63,345 nt of DNA from Pullulanibacillus pueri (GTDB lineage Bacteria; Bacillota; Bacilli; Bacillales; Sporolactobacillaceae). The notes beneath the pieces are model-generated. The model saw only the letters and a list, made by a program, of their open reading frames with translations. It made no database searches and had not been told where the DNA came from. Numbering within the stretch: the first letter of the stretch is position 1; the number at the start of each line of letters is the position of its first letter. The DNA lies in contig NZ_BMFV01000028.1 of the NCBI RefSeq assembly GCF_014639255.1, forward strand, positions 1 to 63,345. Reading direction: 5' to 3'. This document shows positions 19,988 through 29,923 of this stretch, in pieces. The position numbers were made by a program, and so were the translations under genes.

Positions 19988-21319
19988 ATGGACTTATTCG
20001 ATTATTCCAAGGAATCTCGTAAGACAGGCGTCCCACTGGCCAATAGAATGCGTCCCCGAACATTAGACGAATTCATCGGTCAGGATCAAATTGTTGGTGA
20101 GGGGCGTCTATTAAGACGCGCTATTCAAGCTGATAAATTAACGGCTATGATTTTTTTCGGCCCCCCTGGTACTGGCAAAACCACGTTAGCCAAAATCATT
20201 GCCAATACAACTTCCGCCTATTTCCAGCAACTGAATGCGGTCACCTCTGGGGTAAATGATATTCGAAAAATGACAAGTGAGGCCAAAGAACGACTGAAAT
20301 TTGACGATCAAAAGACAGTGACTTTTATTGATGAAATCCACCGTTTTAATAAGAGCCAGCAGGATGCTTTACTGCCTTTTGTCGAGGACGGAACAATCAT
20401 TCTAATAGGGGCAACAACAGAAAGCCCCATGTTTGAAATTAATCCCGCCCTTCTTTCCAGATCCACACTTTTTCGCTTTGAAGCTTTAACGGATTATGAT
20501 ATCCAAAGGGTTTTAGAGCAAGCTCTTAATGATCAGGAACGCGGTTATGGGCGCTACGCCATAGAAATTGACCAAGACGCTCTCCAGCACCTCGTCAATG
20601 TTTCTAACGGTGATGCCCGGACAGCTCTCTCAGCTTTAGAATTAGCTGTTTTGACAACACCTCCCAATAAAGAAGGGACCATCTATATTAATCTAGAAAC
20701 TGCAGAAGAATCCATTCAAGAACGAGTGCTTCAGTACGATAAGTCAGGTGATAATCATTATGATACTGTCTCTGCCTTTATTAAGAGTTTACGTGGCTCG
20801 GATCCAGACGCCACCCTCTACTGGCTAGCCAAAATGATGATAGCTGGCGAAGATCCTCGCTTTATTGCCCGAAGACTCTATGTTCATGCTGCTGAAGACG
20901 TTGGCTTATCCGATCCTAATGCCTTGCTTATCGCCCAAGCCGCTGCCTATGCTGTTGAATTCATTGGTATGCCCGAAGCTCGGATACCTTTGGCTGAAGC
21001 AGCACTTTATATAGCAACAGCACCGAAATCTAATAGTGTCATCATGGGTATCGATAGTGCTCTTGAGACAGTTAAAAAAGAAAGGACGGGTCAGGTTCCC
21101 ATCCACCTCCGTGATGCCCACTATAAAGGAGCAAGCAAACTCGGACATGGCATTGATTACAAATATCCTCATGATTATCCTGATGGATTCGTTGACCAAA
21201 ACTATTTACCCGACCATTTATTAGGAAAAACATTCTATGTTCCGACCCCAAGAGGACACGAAAAAACGGTCAAAAAGCGGCTTGATTATTGGAGGAGTAA
21301 AAAGCACCCTCCAAAATAA
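19988..21319 (+). CDS. rarA: Replication-associated recombination protein RarA (MgsA/YrvN)
   Basis: AAA+ ATPase of the clamp-loader group that works at stalled forks and interacts with SSB. 443 aa. After the N-terminal [18 protein letters not shown] comes Walker [10 protein letters not shown] (about 59-67), Walker [19 protein letters not shown], sensor 1 LIGATTESP and sensor 2 around [11 protein letters not shown]. The C-terminal tetramerisation region ends HPPK. ATG with AGAAAGGAAG upstream; a TATAAT box lies near 19880. Divergent from the cymR operon, as yrvN is in B. subtilis. Confidence 0.96.
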   Translation: MDLFDYSKESRKTGVPLANRMRPRTLDEFIGQDQIVGEGRLLRRAIQADKLTAMIFFGPPGTGKTTLAKIIANTTSAYFQQLNAVTSGVNDIRKMTSEAKERLKFDDQKTVTFIDEIHRFNKSQQDALLPFVEDGTIILIGATTESPMFEINPALLSRSTLFRFEALTDYDIQRVLEQALNDQERGYGRYAIEIDQDALQHLVNVSNGDARTALSALELAVLTTPPNKEGTIYINLETAEESIQERVLQYDKSGDNHYDTVSAFIKSLRGSDPDATLYWLAKMMIAGEDPRFIARRLYVHAAEDVGLSDPNALLIAQAAAYAVEFIGMPEARIPLAEAALYIATAPKSNSVIMGIDSALETVKKERTGQVPIHLRDAHYKGASKLGHGIDYKYPHDYPDGFVDQNYLPDHLLGKTFYVPTPRGHEKTVKKRLDYWRSKKHPPK

Positions 21320-21359
21320 GAGGTCACTGAAAAAGTTTCCTTTAAAACAAGGTGTTGTC

Positions 21360-21715
21360 GAGAGGTTGATTTACGCTACAGGTCGCTTGCTGTCCTCATG
21401 CCCACAGGACTAAGGAAAGCGACTAAGAGATTAGTCCTCGCAGAAAAATCGTGTTCTTACGATTTTTTGACGTGGGTAGGATTGGTGTTCGACGCACAGG
21501 ATGTGCTAGCTTCGACGTTGTCACACGGATGTGACGATTTTAGTCGAAGTTCCTTAAGGACGTGACGATTTTAATCGATCGTCCTTAGTGGCCTCTGCTA
21601 ACTTGGGAATTGGATATTTGTTTTCCCAAGTGGATCTTCGGACTCGTGCTGTTCCCGAAGGAGTCTCGCGCCTTCCTCTCCAATCAACTTACTTTCGAAG
21701 GTGTATTTCATTAAA
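21360..21715. repeat. R1 element, long copy, reverse orientation
   Basis: Read on the minus strand it starts GATTGGAGAGGAAGGCGCGAG and ends with a TAGCGTAAATC segment. It shares with the 36.5-kb copy an AAAATCGT / ACGATTTT hairpin, CTAGCACAT-type spacers, CATGAGGA and the GCGACCTG end. The interior holds several copies of GTGACGATTTT. Both outer boundaries are approximate. The whole stretch 21320-21813 has no gene; TCACTGAAAAAG at 21325 also recurs near 38745. Confidence 0.7.
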
Positions 21716-21813
21716 AAAACAAATAAAAAAAAGCCAAAACCCACATAATTTACCTATTTTATTGAGAGTTTCGGCTTTTTTTAATTTATAGTAACTAAGT
21801 TAAGCGGGTGGTT

Positions 21814-21989
21814 ATGGTGATTGCCAAACAACAGTCATTAAAGTTAAGTCCCTCTATAATCTCATAGTACCAGAGGATAACATGTTGCGTAAGATCAATG
21901 ATTTTGACGATTTTTCATTTGTGTATGATGAGCTTAAGGATAGGTATTGCTTGATCAATGGCCGAAACGCTATTGACCCTATACTGTGA
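21814..21989 (+). pseudogene. IS1182-family transposase N-terminal fragment, frameshifted
   Basis: The plus strand starts MVIAKQQSLKLS at 21814, shifts frame near 21850, then reads LYNLIVPEDNMLRKIND and FVYDELKDRYCLINGRNAIDP to a stop at 21987-21989. LIVPEDNMLRKI followed by GR..IDP is the N-terminal signature of IS1182/IS5-like DDE transposases as I know them. Only about 55 codons remain, the frame is broken, and the DDE catalytic core is missing, so it is a dead remnant. Confidence 0.72.
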
Positions 21990-22217
21990 CTAAGAGACTT
22001 CACTCATAAGCTTTGGCAAGATGATGATTTTTCAGCTTTCAACTGTGTTAATTCAGCAGAACAGGCATTGTAGTTTAATCTTTTGCCCCGTTTCTTTGGA
22101 TGTATCCTTCCATTTTCCTAAAAAAACAAAACGACTGCATCCGATGGTTTTAGCAATCAGAATTTCCTGCGCTTTATTGGGATAGATACGGAATTGATAG
22201 CCATTGTTGACTAACAT
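21990..22217 (-). pseudogene. TnpB (IS200/IS605 OrfB) N-terminal fragment
   Basis: From ATG 22217 the frame reads MLVNNGYQFRIYPNKAQE, then IAKTIGCSRFVF, the opening of IS605-family TnpB. The usual asparagine-containing residues after FVF are deleted. The frame stops at 22053, but the next frame continues YNACSAELTQLKAEKS, again TnpB-like. No RuvC residues remain. It is a degraded relic that abuts the IS1182 fragment tail to tail. Confidence 0.75.
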
Positions 22218-22452
22218 TGTTTCACTTCCTCTATACAAGAACTTATATTCCTATTATGCTAATGGGTAAGAAGTTTTGGCTAGTGCCAGCCGACATTCAT
22301 CTCGCACTTACTCAATGGGCTACGCCCTTAGAAGTCTTCTGTCGGGAAACGATAAATACATAGTTATATAGATAATTTTACTTCTTTTGTATAATAAAAG
22401 ACGCTTTTGTCTATCCTTTCTATTAAGCAATTTATTTTAAGGAGAGGTCATT

Positions 22453-23103
22453 ATGACAAAAGTTAGACAAGATGCATGGAGTCATGAAGATGACTTATTA
22501 TTAGCCGAAACGGTCTTACGTCATGTCCGTGAAGGAAGCACACAGTTAGACGCTTTTGAAGAGGTTGGCGATAAATTAAACCGCACAGGAGCAGCATGTG
22601 GCTTCCGATGGAATGCGATCGTGCGCAAAAAATATGAAAAAGCGGTTGATCTTGCTAAGAAGCAGCGCAAGCAACTTAAGCGAGCACAGCAGAAACGGCC
22701 CGTTCGCTCATGGCAGACGCCATACACTCAAGAAACTTATAGTCCAGAAGCTTCAACGCCCCAACCACAAGTGATGAATCAAAGTGCTCAAGGGATGACA
22801 CTTCAAGATGTTATTGTCTACCTACAAAACTTAAAAACTAACGATCATGATAGTGAAAGATTAAAGGTAGAAAACGAAACATTGTGGAAAAAGAACGAAG
22901 AACTTGAGAACACAATTAATGCTCAACAAAAGGAAATTGAAAAGTTGAAAAAGAAGCATGAAACCATTGAAGAAGATTATCAATCATTAATCAGTATCAT
23001 GGATCGTGCCAGACGTATGGTGATGCTTTCTGACGAAGCTGAAGCCCACTCTCCTTCGTTTAAAATGGACAAGAACGGGAATTTAGAAAAATTGGCAAAA
23101 TAA
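22453..23103 (+). CDS. rsfA: RsfA-family prespore-specific regulator
   Basis: 216-aa DNA-binding protein with an N-terminal Myb/SANT-like domain ([19 protein letters not shown], then [19 protein letters not shown], about 1-60). A Lys/Arg-rich linker follows, a low-complexity part to about 120, and a long coiled coil (about 125-190, [19 protein letters not shown]). In B. subtilis RsfA fine-tunes SigF-dependent genes in the forespore; YlbO is a paralogue, so the exact orthologue is uncertain. AAGGAGAGG precedes the ATG. It stands alone next to the IS remnants and has its own terminator. Confidence 0.82.
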   Translation: MTKVRQDAWSHEDDLLLAETVLRHVREGSTQLDAFEEVGDKLNRTGAACGFRWNAIVRKKYEKAVDLAKKQRKQLKRAQQKRPVRSWQTPYTQETYSPEASTPQPQVMNQSAQGMTLQDVIVYLQNLKTNDHDSERLKVENETLWKKNEELENTINAQQKEIEKLKKKHETIEEDYQSLISIMDRARRMVMLSDEAEAHSPSFKMDKNGNLEKLAK

Positions 23104-23137
23104 AACAAACGGGCCGCAAGTGCGCCCGTTTGTTTTT
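23104..23137 (+). terminator. rsfA terminator
   Basis: ACAAACGGGCC / TGCGCCCGTTTGT hairpin followed by TTTTTG right after the rsfA stop. Confidence 0.9.
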
Positions 23138-23212
23138 GTCTTTTATGATTCTAGTTTTCGTAATCACATTGAGAAAATAGAACCTGTTTGTGACTCGCCT
23201 AAAAACACATAA

Positions 23213-23452
23213 TAAAAAGACCTCTCTAAGAGATCTTCATTGTCATATAATATATCAGGAGTCCCAATCGTGCCGTATAAAAACCCGAGTTTTGAACCCG
23301 CACTTAGCAGGTGGGTGCCCTGCTTCACCTTTTATGCGTCCACTTAAATTCGAGGCTTGCACGCCGGGTGAAAACTTACAGGCTCCCTTTCAAATCATGT
23401 TCGGTCAAAACATGTGGCTTTCTACGAACACTTCAGGACTCCCTTGTTTGTA
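23213..23452 (-). ncRNA. ssrS: 6S RNA (bsrA/6S-1 type)
   Basis: 6S RNA mimics an open promoter and sequesters SigA RNA polymerase. On the minus strand the 5' region GGGAGTCCTGA (about 23434-23444) pairs over 11 positions, with G-U pairs, to TTGGGACTCCT near 23258-23268, the closing stem typical of 6S RNA. A SigA promoter precedes it and a terminator (AGATCTCT / AGAGGTCT plus TTTTTATT, 23213-23238) follows, so the primary transcript is about 230-240 nt and is probably trimmed. Location downstream of aspS matches bsrA in B. subtilis. The interior has a weakly paired central region but was not folded computationally. Confidence 0.85.
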
Positions 23453-23457
23453 ACTAT

Positions 23458-23486
23458 AGTTTAGCATATTTTGCATTGCTATTCAA
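23458..23486 (-). promoter_or_regulatory. SigA promoter of 6S RNA
   Basis: TTGAAT (23481-23486), 17-base spacer and TAAACT (23458-23463) on the minus strand; predicted start near 23452. Confidence 0.75.
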
Positions 23487-23566
23487 CCGTACCCAAGCTT
23501 TGACTGCTTGGGTCTTTGGCATTTTTCTGCCTTTGTCCTATCACTGCGGTTGATGAGAAGCTCCCT

Positions 23567-25342
23567 TTACAATACTTCCTCTTGATAGGTCACGGCCAAA
23601 CTTAATTCCTCTAATTGTTTGGTATCCACGGGAGAAGGCGCTTGAGTCATCAAGCAGCTTGCATTCGCTGTCTTTGGAAAGGCAATTGTTTCTCGTAAAT
23701 TTGAAACGCCCGCCAAGATCATCACAATACGATCAACACCGAAAGCGGCGCCACCATGTGGAGGAGCCCCATATTCAAGAGCTTCCATTAAGAACCCAAA
23801 TTGTTCTTCAGCTGCTTCCTGACTAAAGCCTAACAACTGGAACATCTGCTCTTGAAACTCCCGTTTATGAATACGTTGAGAACCGCCACCTATTTCATAC
23901 CCATTAAGAACTAAATCATAAGCCTCAGCTCGGACAGAACCTGGATCAGTTTTCAGTTTCTCAATATCTTCCGCCTTTGGCATTGTAAAAGGATGGTGCT
24001 CAGCGACATAACGCTCTTCATCCTCATCCCAAGCAAGAAGCGGAAAGTCCGTCACCCAAAGAAAATTTAATTGAGATTCGTCAATTAACCCAAGATCTTT
24101 TCCAAGCTTTGAGCGTAAGGCCCCAAGACTGTCGGCAACCACTTTTGGCTTATCAGCAACGAATAACAATAAGTCACCATCTGTTGCTTCAGTTGCTGCT
24201 TTAATGGCCGATGCTGCTGTCTCATCAAAAAACTTCGCAATCGGACCTTTCAATTCCCCAGCTTCAATTTTTAACCAAGCAAGTCCTTTAGCGCCATACC
24301 GCTGAGTGAATTCAGTCAATTCATCGATATTTTTTCTTGAATAATGTGCCGCTTGCCCCTTCACATTGAGAGCCTTCACCTGTCCGCCTGTTTCAACCGT
24401 GCTGGCAAAGACCTTAAAGCCACTGTCTTTAACGGTAGCAGAAATGTCGAGTAATTCCATGCCAAATCGAGTATCAGGTTTGTCACTACCATACCGGGCC
24501 ATAGCTTCAGCATAAGTTAAACGCGGAAAGGATGGAGCTACTTTCTCTCCACGAACCTGGTCCACCACTTCGACCATCATTTCCTCCATCATGGCTAGGA
24601 AGGCTTCGCGTTCGAAAAAGGAAACCTCGATATCCAATTGTGTAAATTCAGGTTGGCGGTCGGCCCGTAGATCTTCATCTCTAAAACACCTGACAATTTG
24701 ATAGTATTTCTCCATGCCCCCAACCATTAGCAATTGTTTAAAAATCTGTGGCGATTGAGGGAGCGCGTAAAATTCACCTGGATGCACTCGACTTGGCACA
24801 AGATAGTCACGGGCACCTTCTGGTGTGCTTTTATTTAAAATGGGTGTCTCAATCTCATAAAACTCTCTGTCTTCAAGAAAGCGACGAAAGGCTTTATTAA
24901 TGTTATGGCGAAGTTTAAAGGTCTCCTGCATGACTGGGCGCCGCAAATCAAGGTAACGATATTTCAATCGCACTTCTTCAGATACTTCGGCTTCATTTGT
25001 AATCGCAAAAGGAGGGGTTTTGGATCCATTTAGAATGTAAATAGATTCCACTCTGATTTCGATATGTCCAGTTGCAATTTTTTCATTCACAACATTGGCA
25101 TCACGAGCGACGACTTCCCCCTTAACCTCGACCACATATTCACTTCGAATTTTTTCAGCGGTCGCAAAAGCCTCCGTAGAACCCTCAGGATCAAATACAA
25201 TTTGAACAAGTCCTGAACGGTCACGGAGATCGATGAAAATCAATCCCCCAAGGTCACGGCGTCTTTGCACCCAACCGTTTAGAGTCACCTTTGTTCCTAT
25301 CGCTTGCTCCGTTAATTGACCACAATAGACACGCTCACTCAT
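23567..25342 (-). CDS. aspS: Aspartyl-tRNA synthetase
   Basis: Class IIb synthetase, 591 aa. The N-terminal OB anticodon-binding domain (about 1-105; [22 protein letters not shown]) is followed by the catalytic domain with motif 2 ([24 protein letters not shown], too long to quote as one; key residues FRDED and QPEFTQ around 214-228), the bacterial GAD insertion (about 280-420) and motif 3 [11 protein letters not shown]. Its ATG overlaps the end of hisS by eight bases, so the two are co-translated and share the T-box upstream of hisS. In B. subtilis yrvM follows; it is absent here and 6S RNA comes next. Confidence 0.97.
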   Translation of the reverse strand: MSERVYCGQLTEQAIGTKVTLNGWVQRRRDLGGLIFIDLRDRSGLVQIVFDPEGSTEAFATAEKIRSEYVVEVKGEVVARDANVVNEKIATGHIEIRVESIYILNGSKTPPFAITNEAEVSEEVRLKYRYLDLRRPVMQETFKLRHNINKAFRRFLEDREFYEIETPILNKSTPEGARDYLVPSRVHPGEFYALPQSPQIFKQLLMVGGMEKYYQIVRCFRDEDLRADRQPEFTQLDIEVSFFEREAFLAMMEEMMVEVVDQVRGEKVAPSFPRLTYAEAMARYGSDKPDTRFGMELLDISATVKDSGFKVFASTVETGGQVKALNVKGQAAHYSRKNIDELTEFTQRYGAKGLAWLKIEAGELKGPIAKFFDETAASAIKAATEATDGDLLLFVADKPKVVADSLGALRSKLGKDLGLIDESQLNFLWVTDFPLLAWDEDEERYVAEHHPFTMPKAEDIEKLKTDPGSVRAEAYDLVLNGYEIGGGSQRIHKREFQEQMFQLLGFSQEAAEEQFGFLMEALEYGAPPHGGAAFGVDRIVMILAGVSNLRETIAFPKTANASCLMTQAPSPVDTKQLEELSLAVTYQEEVL

Positions 25343-26621
25343 GGCTATCCCTCCTGTTTTCCACTAATTTTTGCACATATTGAGGAAATTCATTAATGGC
25401 CACCTCTTGTTGCTCACCTGTCTCCATATTCTTCACATTAATAATGGCCTTTTCTAGTTCCTCATCACCCAGTACAGCAACCGTTGTTGCCCCAAAGCGA
25501 TCAGCTTGCTTGAATTGCCCTTTTGTTTTTCGTTTCATATAGTCCTTATCAGCCGTAATGCCTTGTTGGCGCAGCAAATATAAAAGTTCAGTCGCCTTTT
25601 TTTCCGCTGCCTCACCAATCGCTACAATAAAGCAATCGAGTGGATTTTCAATTTCCGGCTGGACTTGCTCTGCATTTAAAGCCAATAGAAGCCGTTCATA
25701 ACTCAATGCGAAGCCAATACCTGAGACCTCTGGGCCGCCTAATTCACTGACTAGCCCACCATATCGACCGCCACCACATAAGGTGGTAATAGCACCAAAA
25801 TCAGCCCCCATAATCTCAAACGTCGTATGATTATAATAATCTAGTCCGCGAACGAGTGTTGCATCCACTTCATAAGGAATCCCCATAGCATCTAACGCTT
25901 CTTTGACGTGTTCAAAATGCTGCTTAGAAGTTTCATTCAAAAAATCTAAGATAGAAGGAGCTGTTGCCATTAACGGATGCTCACTATCGACTTTACAATC
26001 CAATATTCTTAACGGATTTTTTTGTAAGCGATTTTGGCAATCTGAACAAAATTCATGAATGGATGGTTCGAAATGCCTGATGAGAGCCTCGCGATGTGCC
26101 TTTCGACTTTCAAGATCCCCTAAACTATTGATCACTAATTTTAACTTATTTAACCCAAAACTTTTATAAAAAGCCATGGCGAGTGAAATAACTTCAGCAT
26201 CCAAGGACGGATCATCTGAACCAATGGCTTCAACACCAAATTGCGTTAATTGCCTTGTCCGACCTGCTTGTGGACGCTCATAACGGAACATTTCTCCTAT
26301 GTAATAAAGCTTTACCGGCTGATTGGCCCAACCATGCATTTTGTTCTCGACATAGGATCTGACAACAGGGGCTGTCCCTTCAGGTCTTAAAGTCAGGCTA
26401 CGATCGCCCCTATCTTTAAAAGTATACATTTCTTTTTGCACTATATCTGTTGTTTCGCCAACCCCTCGATGAAATAAGTCGGTGGACTCAAACATCGGAG
26501 TTTTGATTTCTTCATACCGATAAAGCTGGCAAATTTTTCGTGCCTTTTCTGTGATCCATTGCCAAGTAGGAGATGCATCTGGCAAAATATCCTGTGTCCC
26601 TCTAGGGATTTTAATAGCCAT
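25335..26621 (-). CDS. hisS: Histidyl-tRNA synthetase
   Basis: Class IIa synthetase, 428 aa from ATG 26621, which follows AGAGGAGGTAGG; a longer frame to 26669 lacks a ribosome-binding site. Motif 1 region [10 protein letters not shown] at the N terminus, motif 2 [18 protein letters not shown], the histidine-specific [14 protein letters not shown] and GGGRYGGL, and the C-terminal anticodon domain (about 330-420). First gene of the hisS-aspS operon; a T-box leader whose specifier reads GAC (Asp), with CAC (His) overlapping, controls it. Confidence 0.97.
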   Translation of the reverse strand: MAIKIPRGTQDILPDASPTWQWITEKARKICQLYRYEEIKTPMFESTDLFHRGVGETTDIVQKEMYTFKDRGDRSLTLRPEGTAPVVRSYVENKMHGWANQPVKLYYIGEMFRYERPQAGRTRQLTQFGVEAIGSDDPSLDAEVISLAMAFYKSFGLNKLKLVINSLGDLESRKAHREALIRHFEPSIHEFCSDCQNRLQKNPLRILDCKVDSEHPLMATAPSILDFLNETSKQHFEHVKEALDAMGIPYEVDATLVRGLDYYNHTTFEIMGADFGAITTLCGGGRYGGLVSELGGPEVSGIGFALSYERLLLALNAEQVQPEIENPLDCFIVAIGEAAEKKATELLYLLRQQGITADKDYMKRKTKGQFKQADRFGATTVAVLGDEELEKAIINVKNMETGEQQEVAINEFPQYVQKLVENRRDSHE

Positions 26622-26682
26622 TGTTCCTACCTCCTCTGATAAAATTTTCTTTTTGTACAGTTTGATCAATTAAATGCAATGC

Positions 26683-26969
26683 AAAAAAGCCCCTTATTCA
26701 CATTGATCATTTCATGTGAATAAGGGACGAGTTTACCCGTGGTACCACCCTTGTTGAAGCACAACCCTCTGCTTCCACTTAACAGTTAACGCCTGTAACG
26801 TTCTTTCCTAATTTCTTCAGCCTCGGCTTTTAGATTTCGAAAAGAAACCTCAGAAGTGTCATTCATTAAGCGCTCATGGAGAAACGTTTCCAGCCTTCGA
26901 CGTTTCCTCTCTTGCCACACTACTTAATTACTTCTCTTCATCATAGGTTTTCATTTAAATAAATCGTTA
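26683..26969 (-). promoter_or_regulatory. T-box riboswitch leader of hisS-aspS (Asp specifier, overlapping His triplet)
   Basis: The minus strand carries AGGGTGGTACCACG (26738-26751) and a terminator hairpin CCCTTATTCACAT / ATGTGAATAAGGGG with TTTTTT (26683-26727). In stem I the arms AGAAG and CTTCT can pair. The triplet before ACTTCT is GAC (26858-26860), an Asp codon; the window GACAC also contains CAC (His) two bases on. Confidence 0.93.
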
Positions 26970-26975
26970 GACCTA

Positions 26976-27004
26976 ATCATACGAACTGTAAGATTCTTTG
27001 TCAA
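26976..27004 (-). promoter_or_regulatory. SigA promoter of hisS-aspS
   Basis: TTGACA (26999-27004), 17-base spacer, TATGAT (26976-26981) on the minus strand, just downstream of the 54-residue ORF. Confidence 0.88.
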
Positions 27005-27019
27005 GCCTATTTTATAAAA

Positions 27020-27184
27020 TTACCGTTTAAACCCTTTTTTGAGTTCTCTAACCGCTTCTTGTCCACCTGAAAAAAGCAACGGATTTGTCCCTGGGGTTTC
27101 GAAAGATGGACTTAAGAGCTCACGTGCTTCTTGTTCTTCAAAGATTGGAAGTAAGCGTTCACTATGTTTATGAGAAATATGCAT
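27020..27184 (-). CDS. Small conserved-looking 54-aa protein between dtd and hisS (YrzK position)
   Basis: ATG at 27184 opens a 54-codon frame: MHISHKHSERLLPIFEEQ at the start, ELLSPSFETPGTNPLLFSG in the middle and EAVRELKKGFKR at the end, stop TAA at 27020. AGGAAGGG lies 11 bases upstream. Composition is protein-like (charged, balanced, no low complexity) and it lies on the same strand between dtd and the hisS promoter, where B. subtilis has the small gene yrzK after yrvJ. I cannot confirm homology from memory. No membrane segment or cysteine. The frame stays open upstream of the ATG, so it may begin earlier. Function unknown. Confidence 0.6.
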   Translation of the reverse strand: MHISHKHSERLLPIFEEQEARELLSPSFETPGTNPLLFSGGQEAVRELKKGFKR

Positions 27185-27245
27185 TTCAGGTCCAGCCCTT
27201 CCTATTTTTCTTTTAGGATAGCCGAACCTGTGAAAGACTATACGT

Positions 27246-27683
27246 TCACTTTTCCACGATCAGTGTAACAGGACCATCATTTGTTAAGGCAACATCCATG
27301 TCAGCACCAAAGACGCCCGTAGCTACGTTCAATCCCTTGCTTCTTAAAGCTTTATTGAAATATTCATATAAAGGTTCTGCCTCTTCAGGAGGGGCTGCCT
27401 CTACAAAACTCGGTCGACGACCATGACGCGTATCGCCATACAAGGTAAATTGTGATACAGAAAGAATCTCTCCTGCAGCATCCACAACAGACAGATTCAT
27501 TTTTTGCTCTTGGTCTTCAAAAATTCTAAGCCCGGCAATTTTATTCGCACAATAATCCGCCTCGACCTCGGAATCGCCTTTTTTTACACCAACAAGAAGT
27601 AACAGCCCATGAGCTATTTTCCCAACGGTTCGTTCATCTACCCTCACACTTGCTTCGTTCACCCGTTGAACAACCACTCGCAC
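27246..27683 (-). CDS. dtd: D-aminoacyl-tRNA deacylase
   Basis: Hydrolyses D-aminoacyl-tRNA (and Gly-tRNA-Ala), a chirality proofreading step. 145 aa with a GTG start. Signature motifs: [13 protein letters not shown] at the start, [17 protein letters not shown] (the SQFTL catalytic motif, about 77-93) and the C-terminal TNDGPVTL cross-subunit motif that contacts the D-amino acid. It follows relA closely (71 bases), as relA-yrvI in B. subtilis. Confidence 0.95.
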   Translation of the reverse strand: MRVVVQRVNEASVRVDERTVGKIAHGLLLLVGVKKGDSEVEADYCANKIAGLRIFEDQEQKMNLSVVDAAGEILSVSQFTLYGDTRHGRRPSFVEAAPPEEAEPLYEYFNKALRSKGLNVATGVFGADMDVALTNDGPVTLIVEK

Positions 27684-27754
27684 TAGTAAACGCGTCCCTT
27701 CACTCTTGACTTGAGTATTTCTTTATATCCATCTCTAACTGCAATAAACCCTAA

Positions 27755-29923
27755 TCAGTCCATAATTCGTCTGACTGCATAGACATCGGGTATCCGTTTA
27801 ATACGTTCAACCACTGTCTTAAGATGGCTAACATTATGAATCGCTATTTTCATATCAATTAAGGCCACTTTATTCTTGTCGGCTTTGCCTGTGACCGCAT
27901 TGATTTGCGTCTTGGTTTCTGATACAGCCTGTAAAACTTCATTAAGAAACCCGTGACGATCATAGCCCGTGATCTCGATATCTACATTGTAGTTTTTCAA
28001 GTTTTCTTTTGGAGCTTCCCACTCCACTTCTAGCAACCGGTTCTGATCTTCTTCTAAATGAATGTTGGGGCAGGTTCTCCTATGAATGGACACCCCACGG
28101 CCTTTTGTAATATAACCGACAATATCATCACCAGGAACAGGATTGCAGCACTTGGATAATCGAATCATCAGATTATCTACACCTTTAACCCGCACGCCCG
28201 TTTCTGTTTTCCGGGTGGAAGTATACGTCTTTACATTTGGAATCGAATTAATGAGATCTTCCACGTTATTTTGCTTTCGGAAACGTTCGGTTAAACGCGT
28301 CACCACCTGCTTGGCCGTGATGCCATTATACCCGACAGCCGCATAGATTTCGTCTTCTGATGAAAAATTAAATTTTTCCGCTACACTTGCGATATTTTCA
28401 TCAGTTAAGGTTTCTTTTGGCTCAAATCCTTGATTTCTTAATTCTTTTTCAACCAGTTCACGGCCTTTAGAAACATTTTCATCTCGGCGCTGCTTCTTAA
28501 ACCATTGGCGAATTTTATTTTTCGCATGGGAGCTTTTCGCCATTTTAAGCCAGTCTTGACTCGGTCCATAGGAATGCTTGGACGTCATCATTTCAACAAT
28601 ATCTCCCGTTTGCAAATGGTAATCTAGCGTCACCATTTTCCCATTCACCTTAGCCCCGACAGTCTTATTACCTACCTCTGTATGAATGCGGTAAGCAAAA
28701 TCAATAGGCACAGATCCTCGTGGAAGTTCAATGACGTCACCCTTAGGTGTAAAGACAAACACCATGTCCGAGAACAAATCAGCCTTTAAAGACTCGATAA
28801 ACTCTTTAGCGTCCTCGGCATCATTTTGCCATTCTAGAATTTGTCGGAACCACGTGAGTTTGTCTTCGAACTTGTTATTGACGTTCTTTGCCATGCCTTC
28901 TTTATAGGCCCAGTGTGCTGCAATACCGTATTCGGCAACCTTATGCATTTCTTCTGTACGAATCTGGACCTCTAACGGATCGCCTTTTGGTCCAATAACT
29001 GTAGTGTGTAAGGATTGATACATATTGGCTTTTGGCATCGCGATATAATCTTTAAAACGCCCCGGCATCGGCTTCCAATGGGTGTGAATAATGCCGAGCG
29101 TTGCATAACAATCTTTAATACTGCCGACGATAATCCTCACCGCAAGAAGATCATAAATTTCATTAAATTGCTTATTCTGAAAAGCCATTTTACGATAAAT
29201 ACTGTAAATATGCTTCGGTCTCCCGTAAATATCAGCTTCAATATTAAGCTCTTGCAGCGTTTCTGTAATCTTACTAATGACTTCAGAGATATAGTCTTCT
29301 CTTTCATTACGTTTACGCTTCATCAGATTGACAATCCGATAATACTGTTGCGGGTTTAAAAAACGTAAAGAAATATCTTCAAGCTCCCATTTGATGGCTG
29401 ATATTCCTAGGCGATTGGCAAGCGGTGCAAAGATCTCTAGAGTTTCATTGGCCTTTTGAATTTGCTTCTCTGTAGACATAAATTTTAACGTTCTCATGTT
29501 ATGAAGGCGATCGGCCAATTTAATCAGCACACAACGAATATCTTGGGCCATGGCCACAAACATTTTTCGATGATTTTCCGCCTGTTGATCTTCTTTCGAT
29601 TTAAATTCAAAATGGCGAAGCTTTGTCACTCCATCGACGAGGGCAGCCACCTCTGAGCCATACCGTTCCGTAATATCATCAAGGGTAACCTCTGTATCTT
29701 CAACGACATCATGAAGAAGACCACCAATAATTGTCGTCGCGTCCATCTCAAGATCAACAAGGATACCCGCAACTTCGACAGGGTGGATAATATACGGGTC
29801 ACCTGATTTTCGCAATTGACCTTTATGAGCCTCATCAGCAAAATGATAGGCATCATCTATCCTATTAACCTCTTCTTCGTCAAGATAGAGGATGGCTTTA
29901 TCTAAAAGATCTTTGATTGTCAT
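27755..29923 (-). CDS. relA: (p)ppGpp synthetase/hydrolase RelA (Rel)
   Basis: Bifunctional stringent-response enzyme. About 722 aa from ATG 29923 (AAGGTGATGG upstream); an in-frame ATG four codons earlier is possible. Domains: HD hydrolase (about 25-175; LLHDVVEDTEV), synthetase (about 215-340; GRFKDYIAMPK and YQSLHTTV), TGS (about 390-450; VFTPKGDVIELPRGSVPIDF), zinc-finger/helical region (CCNPVPGDDIVGYI) and ACT at the C terminus. The RFKD motif is the bifunctional version, against the ExDD form in synthetase-only RelA. Gene order apt-relA-dtd is as in B. subtilis. Confidence 0.96.
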   Translation of the reverse strand: MTIKDLLDKAILYLDEEEVNRIDDAYHFADEAHKGQLRKSGDPYIIHPVEVAGILVDLEMDATTIIGGLLHDVVEDTEVTLDDITERYGSEVAALVDGVTKLRHFEFKSKEDQQAENHRKMFVAMAQDIRCVLIKLADRLHNMRTLKFMSTEKQIQKANETLEIFAPLANRLGISAIKWELEDISLRFLNPQQYYRIVNLMKRKRNEREDYISEVISKITETLQELNIEADIYGRPKHIYSIYRKMAFQNKQFNEIYDLLAVRIIVGSIKDCYATLGIIHTHWKPMPGRFKDYIAMPKANMYQSLHTTVIGPKGDPLEVQIRTEEMHKVAEYGIAAHWAYKEGMAKNVNNKFEDKLTWFRQILEWQNDAEDAKEFIESLKADLFSDMVFVFTPKGDVIELPRGSVPIDFAYRIHTEVGNKTVGAKVNGKMVTLDYHLQTGDIVEMMTSKHSYGPSQDWLKMAKSSHAKNKIRQWFKKQRRDENVSKGRELVEKELRNQGFEPKETLTDENIASVAEKFNFSSEDEIYAAVGYNGITAKQVVTRLTERFRKQNNVEDLINSIPNVKTYTSTRKTETGVRVKGVDNLMIRLSKCCNPVPGDDIVGYITKGRGVSIHRRTCPNIHLEEDQNRLLEVEWEAPKENLKNYNVDIEITGYDRHGFLNEVLQAVSETKTQINAVTGKADKNKVALIDMKIAIHNVSHLKTVVERIKRIPDVYAVRRIMD

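Noticed and set aside
21588..21791. Plus-strand frame of 67 codons
   Set aside because: It is the R1 element read through, including the KKTNKKKPKPT-like low-complexity end.
23190..23453. Plus-strand frame of 87 codons
   Set aside because: It is antisense to the 6S RNA gene; the RNA structure, promoter and terminator on the minus strand explain the sequence.
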